In this document: positions 6,097 to 11,159 of the stretch, piece after piece
Numbering within the stretch: the first letter of the stretch is position 1
Layout of the letters: each line of letters begins with the position of its first letter
DNA from: Chrysochromulina parva
Lineage: Eukaryota; Haptophyta; Prymnesiales; Chrysochromulinaceae
DNA length: 11,159 bases
Assembly (NCBI GenBank): GCA_002887195.1
Contig: PJAB01001979.1
Location: forward strand, 1-11,159
Direction of reading: 5' to 3'
Position numbers and translations under genes: made by a program
The notes under the pieces: generated by a model
What the model saw: the letters and a program-made list of their open reading frames with translations, nothing else
The model's database searches: none
Told to the model about the DNA's origin: nothing

Positions 6097-9000
6097 TCAC
6101 TGCTTGAAGAGTGGCTTCACGGCTGGCGGCGAGGCAGTCGCGCCCACTGCCTGTAGCCGCACACCTGCCTTCATCATGACGATGAAGCCACTACCTCGCT
6201 CCGCCGCACCGCGCACGAGTCGCCCTCGTGAGTGGAGCTCGTTGCCCAGCCCCCGAGGGCGCGCCGCCCACGGTCCGATCGGAGAGGTCATCTCGGGGGT
6301 GCGAGATGTCATCTCGGGGGTGGAGATGGAGCGCAGCAGGTGCACCGTGCCGTCAGCCGGGCGCGGCGGCAGCCGGCCGGATGTGAACTGCCATGGAGAG
6401 CTACCGGCCGAGTGAACTGGTGAGCATGCGGGCGAGTCGGACGGGGCGATGGAAGGGCGCGGCGGCGTCTGCTGGTGAGTCAGCTGCGCGGATGGGCGCG
6501 ACGCGGGCCTCGACAAAAGACTTCGATAGGGAGGACTCCCCCTTGAGGGGGGCGACGACCAGCATGGAGGCACCGGAGGTATGGCAGCGCACACCCCTCT
6601 GAAGTTGCCACTTCGAGGGCTTCCGCCTCGAGGTGTGAATGGCCTCGCCCGGCCGTTAGCGGTGGGGCAGCGGCTGGGGAAGGTTGGGTGGAATCCCGCA
6701 CCGAGCCCCAGACCCGGAGTAACCGCCATCGCCTCAGCTCGAGAGTCGATGTAGTCGATGCAGCTTCTGGGGGCGGGCAGCGGCGTGGCTTGACGGCTGA
6801 TCGCCCGAGCATCTTCGGCGGACCAAATGTCGCGTGCAAAGGGGAAGAGGCCCCCCTTGACGTGGCCGTCGCCACTTGCATGCGTGTAGGGGCTCGCTGG
6901 AGAGGATTCTGCGGCTGATGCCTCTCGTCGAAACACGGCCACGACGCGTCCCACTTGGAGGCCGCCGCTACGGTGCACTGGCGCCGTAGCGGCGGCCTCG
7001 CGTCCAACGGGCCTTCGAGTCTGTGCTCCTTCTGCCACCTCTTCAGCCTCCTCAGCCAATGCAACCTCCTGACTCCAGGGGTAGCGTTTGCTCTTGAGCG
7101 CCTCGGCGGCAGCGGCATAATCATAACCACAGAGCCCGCACACTGCCGCGTCCGGAGGGTTGTCGAAGGTGCACTGCGGACACCACTTGGTAAGTTTGCG
7201 CTCGGAGGCTACTGCCAGCGAGCCAACTGAAGATGGCGAGGCGGAGTGCTGCAGCCCTGGTCGCCCTGGCCGCCCGCCGCCGCCATGCGATGCGATCGGC
7301 GTAGGCGCGTCCGCAGCAGCGCGTGGCGCACGCGAGCCGTTGTGCTCGTCAGGAGAGATCTCGTCAGGAGAGATCTCGTTCGAGGGGGGCGTTGGCGGCT
7401 CTGAATGCGGCTGACGCGGGGGCGATCGCTGGCGCGGGGGCGATGGCTCGCGGGAATCAGGCGACGGGTGGCGCGCCGACGACGATGGCTGCGAGGGCGG
7501 CACGGTTGATGAGCATGAAGAGGCAGTGGGAACGGTACCGGTAGAAGCTGCTGCATCTTGGCGCTGCGTCTGAGGATTTCTTCCTCGACTACTACGCTCG
7601 CCTCTCCCCCCGCCGACTCGATCACCTCCTGCAGCTCTGCTGCTGCTGTTGCCATCTGCAGCACTGCCGCCGCCGCCATCTGCACTGCCAGCCCGGTACG
7701 CGTCCGCGGTGGTGGGCCGCCCGCGACGGTCGAGAGCCTTGAGCTGATCGGAGTGACTGCCGGCAGAGCTGCTCAGATGTTTGGGGAGCTCTGAGGCCGA
7801 GGGGCCGCGTGGTGAGCCTCCGGGGCTGCCCGAACGACCAGGGGCCGGTACGATCTCGCCTCTGGGGTTCATGAAGGATTGGCCGAGACCGCCGCCCATC
7901 CTACCGCCGCTCTTCTTGAAGGCCTCCTGCGCCGCGCGCTTCGCCTCGATATCGGCGAGCCGCCGCGCCTCCTCTTCAGCCTCCTTGCGCAGGCGCGCCG
8001 CCTCCTCCGCCGCACGCCGACGCGCAGCCTCCTCGGCCGCTCGCCGGGCTGCTTCCTCGGCCAGTCGCTCGCGCTCGAGCCGCTCCTCCTCTGCACGCAG
8101 GCGCGCCGCCGCCGCCTTCTCACGCGCGGCGAGGAGCTCGGGGCCGTCGATCTGTCGGAGCTCGAGCGCCCAGATTGAGGGCTCTCCGTTCGAGCTGCCG
8201 TATGCTGACACGGCGCCGCCCGATGCGCCGCCCACAGGCCGCACGGCTAGCCAGGGAGGCTCGATCTGGAGCAAGACCACACGGATCTCACGCCCTTGCG
8301 CTTCGAGCTGCTGTATCATCTTCTCTGCATGGCACCCTTCGAGATACGCGGCGCGCTCCGCAGCGCTCATGCCCGAGAGTTTCGCTGCCTCGAGCTTCGC
8401 CGCCTTGGCTTCTCTTGCTGCGCGCTTGGCCGCTTCCTGCGCCGCCTGCTGCGCAGCCAGCGCCGCTTCCTGCGCCGCAAGCGCCGCAAGCGCTGCCTGC
8501 TGCGCCGCGAACGCCTCCATCTCGAGCCGCAGCCGCTCGGCCTCCTCGGCCGCCCGGCGCGCCTCGTCCTCTGCTTTCTGCCGAAGCCACTCGGCAGCTC
8601 GACGCTCGAGCTCACGCTCGGCGAGCTCGCGCTCGAGCTCAGCGAGGCGAGCCTGCTCGCCGTACGGATCCTCGTCGCGCGAGCGGAAGCCGCCGTACGA
8701 GATGAGCGAGTCGTCGAGCAGCGAAGGCGGGTTGCCGCCCGCGACCCGCCACAGCAGGCCCATGAGGAAGTCATGGTACTCGAGTGCGGAGATGCCGTCC
8801 GTCCAGATGTCACACAGCTCGAAGAGGCTGTCCATGAACATTTCGCGTGTCATCTGGACCTGGGCGCACGAGTCCATCTCCCAGTCGGCCTGCGCCGCCT
8901 CGAGCACCTCGGCCCTGTCGTAGTCGACGTCGTTGAGGAGCGCCTTGCCGAGCTTGCACAGGATCGTGACGAACTGATGCTCCACCAAAAACGTCGCCGG

Positions 9001-9375
9001 CGCGTCGGGCGTGCCAAAGGTATTCTGCATGACGGCCCACCACTTTTGCAGAGCGGTGCCCACGAGCGGGTCGCGCCGCAGCGTGAGCCGTGCCGCGACG
9101 TTATCTCGGGTGTAGAGCTGCGGGTCGCCTTGCTTCCATTTCGGATGGCTGCCGCTGCCCAACTCGCAGACGGCGTTGATCATCTGGACGCCGAGGTGCA
9201 TGCGCCGCACCTTGGTCGAGAAGAGGAGCTCGTTGAAATGGCGGCCGATGGCGAAGCCTCGGCGGGCGGTGTGCCAATCGGGCGGTGTGCCTCGGCCCAT
9301 GGCGAGGACTCGGCGGGCGGAGTGCGCCTCGACCGAATGCAACGGGGCACAATTGATGTCAGGCAAAGAATTCAT
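6097..9375 (-). CDS. Coiled-coil protein with EF-hand-like region and RanBP2-type zinc finger
   Basis: 1092 residues; ATG 9375, in-frame TGA upstream at 9421-9423, stop TGA 6097-6099. Residues 18-45 hold a duplicated 17-residue unit. Residues 107-212 are helical and recall EF-hand-like modules of algal flagellar and scaffold proteins (FMDSLFELCDIWTDGISALEYHDFL at 180-204), but no canonical calcium loop is visible. Coiled coils rich in Ala/Glu/Arg span 239-335 and 414-487, separated by a compact segment (GREIRVVLLQIEPPWLAVRP, SIWALELRQIDG). Residues 490-725 are Ser/Pro/Arg/Gly-rich and disordered. A RanBP2-type zinc finger at 730-751 has W731, C732, C735, N739, C746 and C749 (C-x2-C-x10-C-x2-C); this fold binds RNA or ubiquitin. 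The remaining 340 residues are low-complexity Ser/Pro/Arg, so an unseen intron or an earlier true stop is possible there. A cytoskeletal or RNA/ubiquitin-linked scaffold is my inference. Confidence 0.7.
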   Translation of the reverse strand: MNSLPDINCAPLHSVEAHSARRVLAMGRGTPPDWHTARRGFAIGRHFNELLFSTKVRRMHLGVQMINAVCELGSGSHPKWKQGDPQLYTRDNVAARLTLRRDPLVGTALQKWWAVMQNTFGTPDAPATFLVEHQFVTILCKLGKALLNDVDYDRAEVLEAAQADWEMDSCAQVQMTREMFMDSLFELCDIWTDGISALEYHDFLMGLLWRVAGGNPPSLLDDSLISYGGFRSRDEDPYGEQARLAELERELAERELERRAAEWLRQKAEDEARRAAEEAERLRLEMEAFAAQQAALAALAAQEAALAAQQAAQEAAKRAAREAKAAKLEAAKLSGMSAAERAAYLEGCHAEKMIQQLEAQGREIRVVLLQIEPPWLAVRPVGGASGGAVSAYGSSNGEPSIWALELRQIDGPELLAAREKAAAARLRAEEERLERERLAEEAARRAAEEAARRRAAEEAARLRKEAEEEARRLADIEAKRAAQEAFKKSGGRMGGGLGQSFMNPRGEIVPAPGRSGSPGGSPRGPSASELPKHLSSSAGSHSDQLKALDRRGRPTTADAYRAGSADGGGGSAADGNSSSRAAGGDRVGGGRGERSSRGRNPQTQRQDAAASTGTVPTASSCSSTVPPSQPSSSARHPSPDSREPSPPRQRSPPRQPHSEPPTPPSNEISPDEISPDEHNGSRAPRAAADAPTPIASHGGGGRPGRPGLQHSASPSSVGSLAVASERKLTKWCPQCTFDNPPDAAVCGLCGYDYAAAAEALKSKRYPWSQEVALAEEAEEVAEGAQTRRPVGREAAATAPVHRSGGLQVGRVVAVFRREASAAESSPASPYTHASGDGHVKGGLFPFARDIWSAEDARAISRQATPLPAPRSCIDYIDSRAEAMAVTPGLGLGAGFHPTFPSRCPTANGRARPFTPRGGSPRSGNFRGVCAAIPPVPPCWSSPPSRGSPPYRSLLSRPASRPSAQLTHQQTPPRPSIAPSDSPACSPVHSAGSSPWQFTSGRLPPRPADGTVHLLRSISTPEMTSRTPEMTSPIGPWAARPRGLGNELHSRGRLVRGAAERGSGFIVMMKAGVRLQAVGATASPPAVKPLFKQ
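6287..6322. repeat. 21-bp-spaced direct repeat near 3' end of gene
   Basis: GTCATCTCGGGGGTG lies at 6287-6301 and again at 6308-6322. On the minus strand this gives TPEMTS twice, seven residues apart, in the low-complexity C-terminus of the 1092-residue protein. Confidence 0.9.
6958..6999. repeat. 16-bp perfect hairpin within coding sequence
   Basis: GAGGCCGCCGCTACGG (6958-6973) is exactly reverse-complementary to 6984-6999, with a 10-base loop (6974-6983). It sits in the 1092-residue gene just C-terminal of the zinc finger, encoding the stretch around REAAATAPVHRSGGLQ. A stem this long and GC-rich in mRNA would be very stable. Confidence 0.9.
7345..7374. repeat. 15-bp perfect tandem duplication in coding sequence
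   Basis: CTCGTCAGGAGAGAT occurs twice without a gap (7345-7359, 7360-7374). On the minus strand it encodes a doubled ISPDE in the disordered linker of the 1092-residue protein. Perfect identity implies a recent in-frame duplication. Confidence 0.95.
9241..9324. repeat. Degenerate 51-bp tandem repeat at N-terminus of the long gene
   Basis: ATGGCGA followed by CTCGGCGGGCGG recurs at an offset of 51 bases (start points 9248 and 9299), exactly 17 codons. The protein shows HSARRVLAMGR then HTARRGFAIGR. Copies differ at several positions, so it is older than the perfect duplications further along the gene. Confidence 0.8.
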
Positions 9376-9455
9376 GCATGCATCCGTCGTCGACGACCTT
9401 GTAACCGTAGAATATTTTCGTCATTCACAGAAACAGAGTGTGTTTCACAAGATAG
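9376..9455. promoter_or_regulatory. 80-bp shared divergent promoter with palindromes
   Basis: Only 80 bases separate the ATG of the minus-strand 1092-residue gene (9375) from the ATG of the plus-strand phosphoesterase (9456). Two perfect palindromes sit side by side: ATGCATGCAT (9374-9383, overlapping the minus-strand start codon) and GTCGTCGACGAC (9386-9397). An AT-rich patch GAATATTTT follows near 9410. Both 5' UTRs and core promoters must fit here or extend into the opposite gene. No classical TATA box is visible. Confidence 0.55.
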
Positions 9456-10706
9456 ATGCGAGCGTCCTCTTTCCTCCTCCTCGCGGCACGTTCCGCCTCA
9501 GCCGCCACTGTCACTTTTATAGTAGCGCCAGACACGCACTTCACTACCTGTGGCGGCGTGCCCGACGTCGAGAAGAACTTGCGCGGCGTAAAGGAGATGA
9601 ACCAACTGCCAGGAACTCCCTTCCCTGCCGATTCCAAGTGGGGCGGCAGCGTGGAGAGCAACATTCGCGCCGTCGTCGTGGCCGGCGACATCATCGACGA
9701 CGGTTGCAATAGCAACCCGACAAATACCACCGTCGACCCAGGGTGTGCGGCTCAGCTGGGCAACTACACGGACATGTTTCCGATCGAGTCGGGCGTGCAA
9801 AGGCCCACTGCAGTGCGCTTCCCGACATTGGAAGGGGCCGGCAACCACGATGGTGGCAACAGCACGGATGCCGCTACCGGCCTGCTGCGGCGCACGCTCA
9901 TCGAGCGCAATCGGCAGCGCGTGGCGCGACCCGACGCGCCGCCCAAATACAGGCTGTCGCCCAATGGGCTTCATTATTCGTGGGAGTGGGAGGGCGTACA
10001 CTTTGTGATGCTCGGCGTGTACCCGGGCACCGACGGCGATTGCGCGAGCGGCAAGGCCCTCCCTGGCACGGGCTGCGACCCGGCTCACCCACCGTACGGC
10101 TGGCACTGCCCGGAATTCTCCCTGAGCTTCCTCGAGGCGGACCTCAAGACGGTGGATAAGGGCACGCCGCTGGTGCTCTTCATGCACTACGGGCTGACCG
10201 GCTTCGGCGCGCCAGGAGTCCCCCCGTGGTCGGGCTACTCACCCGACTTTTGGTGGTCGGCGCGCGAGGCCGCCGCCTTTGCGAGCGTGCTCCGGGGCCA
10301 CCACGTGGCCGCCCTCATCCACGGTCACACCCATGCATGCGCCTTCTACACGTGGGACCTGTCCAACGTGACGGGCCAAGTGATCGACGTGTACAACGCG
10401 CCGAGCCTGCAAAAGGGCGGCAAAGACGACCCGGACGACCCAAGCGTCCGATCGCAGTTTCTCGTCTTCGAGCTCGACACCACCGCACGCCGCCTGCGCG
10501 TGTTCCAGCGGGTCGGGAATGACTGGGGTACCATCAAGCACGAGAAGTCGCTCGATGGCACGACGCTGGCAAGCATGGCGCCGGCGCTGCAGGATGAGGT
10601 GCAGGACGAGGCGCAGGTCTGGGTCGCACACGAGACAGCGGCCGTCGGTCAGATCCACGTGCGCGCCAAGGACGAGCCCATCACGCCAAGCTGGGTGATG
10701 GTGTGA
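9456..10706 (+). CDS. Secreted calcineurin-like metallophosphoesterase
   Basis: 416 residues. TAG 9453-9455 directly precedes ATG 9456 in frame, fixing the start; stop TGA 10704-10706. Residues 1-16 (MRASSFLLLAARSASA) form a short signal peptide with an AxA-type cleavage site. All metallophosphatase blocks are present: PDTH (D26, H28), AGDIIDDG (D78), GAGNHD (N130, H131), FMHY (H244) and IHGHTH (H291, H293). These coordinate the two metals, so the enzyme should be active. There are four NxS/T sequons (NTT 90, NYT 103, NST 135, NVT 304) and several cysteines, as expected for an extracellular or lumenal protein. The family hydrolyses phosphomonoesters or diesters, and scavenging of dissolved organic phosphate is a reasonable role. 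The substrate is not readable from sequence. The catalytic fold ends at about 350; the acidic and polar tail (about 360-416) is unrecognised. Confidence 0.9.
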   Translation: MRASSFLLLAARSASAATVTFIVAPDTHFTTCGGVPDVEKNLRGVKEMNQLPGTPFPADSKWGGSVESNIRAVVVAGDIIDDGCNSNPTNTTVDPGCAAQLGNYTDMFPIESGVQRPTAVRFPTLEGAGNHDGGNSTDAATGLLRRTLIERNRQRVARPDAPPKYRLSPNGLHYSWEWEGVHFVMLGVYPGTDGDCASGKALPGTGCDPAHPPYGWHCPEFSLSFLEADLKTVDKGTPLVLFMHYGLTGFGAPGVPPWSGYSPDFWWSAREAAAFASVLRGHHVAALIHGHTHACAFYTWDLSNVTGQVIDVYNAPSLQKGGKDDPDDPSVRSQFLVFELDTTARRLRVFQRVGNDWGTIKHEKSLDGTTLASMAPALQDEVQDEAQVWVAHETAAVGQIHVRAKDEPITPSWVMV

Positions 10707-10811
10707 TTATGGGATGTCGATCGTAGATTCGTGGCTGCAGCGTGTTTAGCTTATCGATGGGGGGGCTAGTGTACCCCTCAGCCGAGCCGATGTACGTTCA
10801 TTAGAGCCGCG

Positions 10812-10940
10812 CTAGAGCAGGACGTCGTCGGCGACGCGTCGAACGTGGAACGACGCGTCGCCGTACTCGCGGCGGGCCCGCTTGCCCTTTGCAAACGCGA
10901 CCGCCTCAAACCGCCCGGCCTCGTGTAGCGTAAGATAATC
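10812..10940 (-). CDS. Candidate terminal exon of a gene beyond the right edge
   Basis: On the minus strand a 42-codon frame ends at TAG 10812-10814. It reads DYLTLHEAGRFEAVAFAKGK, then RARREYGDASFHVRRVADDV and LL. It is immediately preceded by TCTTAG, usable as a 3' splice site (AG = 10941-10942). G is favoured at codon position 1 and G/C at position 3, as in the neighbouring genes, and the peptide has a balanced globular composition. The family is not recognised. The rest of the gene, including the matching donor site, would lie upstream toward or past 11159. A caution: the mirror plus-strand frame is also open and plausible-looking over much of the same span, so coding direction is not certain. 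Confidence 0.35.
   Translation of the reverse strand, partial: DYLTLHEAGRFEAVAFAKGKRARREYGDASFHVRRVADDVLL
10829..10863. repeat. 13-bp perfect inverted repeat
   Basis: CGGCGACGCGTCG (10829-10841) is exactly complementary to 10851-10863, with a 9-base loop. It lies between convergent transcription units, or inside the end of the candidate minus-strand exon. It could act as a 3' processing or terminator hairpin. Confidence 0.85.
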
Positions 10941-11159
10941 CTAAGACGGCGCTTCCGGGCGCGGCTTGGGCACGACCCAAGTCTAAAAGTCACTATTCGC
11001 CTCGCCGGACGGTTCCGCGACCCTTCGGCGCGCGCTTCGAGGCCGCCTGAGCGGTAAAGTGAGCGAAAATGGACGAAAAACCGTCGTTTGAAAATCATAA
11101 GCCGTGGTGATCACGGATGGGGCCCAAGACTTGGCTATAGCCTTTTCTCAGGGAGGTGC
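10941..11159. other. Right-edge region without a supported gene
   Basis: The minus-strand frame of the neighbouring exon candidate is closed here, consistent with an intron of a minus-strand gene. It contains small palindromes such as GTGATCAC (11106-11113) and a CTTGGG/CCCAAG stem near 10965-10981. A minus-strand frame through it (11098 to 10778) is Arg-rich and not credible as protein. Confidence 0.4.

Noticed and set aside
6480..7130. 216-codon minus-strand frame inside the long gene
   Set aside because: It is a shifted frame of the same strand, Arg/Pro-rich with no motif, while the main frame stays open on both sides.
7781..8923. 380-codon plus-strand frame rich in Ser, Ala and Arg
   Set aside because: The composition is the direct complement of the Ala/Glu/Arg coiled coils on the other strand; no domain is visible.
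8296..9522. 408-codon open frame on the plus strand opposite the long minus-strand gene
   Set aside because: It is antisense to the conserved helical and coiled-coil region, uses the mirror pattern of its GC-rich codons, has no recognisable motif and runs into the phosphoesterase gene.
10778..11098. 106-codon minus-strand frame at the right end
   Set aside because: Arg/Ser-rich and not protein-like; a different minus-strand frame in the same region (10812-10940) looks more like real coding sequence.
1..11159. Possible bacterial or viral origin, CRISPR, tRNA or transposon
   Set aside because: The FCP antenna tail, lack of operons and Shine-Dalgarno sites, and AATAAA point to an algal nucleus. 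No spaced repeat array, tRNA cloverleaf, transposase, integrase or capsid-type gene was seen.

Overview
The window is nuclear DNA from a eukaryotic microalga with chlorophyll a/c, most likely a haptophyte or a similar chromist. The first 157 bases encode the C-terminus of a fucoxanthin/chlorophyll a/c-binding (FCP) antenna protein. The other genes are GC-rich, mostly long open frames without obvious introns. They are arranged head-to-head and tail-to-tail, with no operons, Shine-Dalgarno sites, tRNA or rRNA. Species cannot be fixed from sequence alone.

Layout, left to right: (1) 3' end of the FCP gene (+, to 157). (2) About 790 bases without a firm gene, holding a GC-rich tandem duplication (543-645) overlapped by an 18-bp inverted repeat (575-592/658-675). 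(3) A minus-strand gene (947-1687) for an unrecognised charged coiled-coil protein. (4) A divergent intergenic region (1688-2249) with a run of ten G. (5) A plus-strand gene (2250-3626) for a membrane-anchored methyltransferase-like protein, followed at once by AATAAA. (6) A plus-strand gene (3871-5535) for a major facilitator transporter of the anion:cation symporter type, whose central loop has been invaded by Glu-Gly and Pro repeats. (7) A 560-base convergent gap. (8) A 3.3-kb minus-strand gene (6097-9375) for a 1092-residue multidomain scaffold-like protein: helical EF-hand-like N-terminal region, two coiled coils, a Ser/Pro-rich linker and one RanBP2-type zinc finger. (9) An 80-bp shared divergent promoter containing two perfect palindromes. 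(10) A plus-strand gene (9456-10706) for a secreted calcineurin-like metallophosphoesterase. (11) A possible terminal exon (10812-10940, minus) of a gene running off the right edge.

The genes look like independent housekeeping or accessory functions (light harvesting, solute uptake, extracellular phosphoester hydrolysis, structural scaffolds), not a single pathway. I see no mobile element, CRISPR array, viral gene or defence system. The most interesting items are the architecture of the 1092-residue protein, the compact palindromic bidirectional promoter, the repeat-expanded transporter loop, the GC-rich repeat island near 600, and the unlisted exon at the right end.
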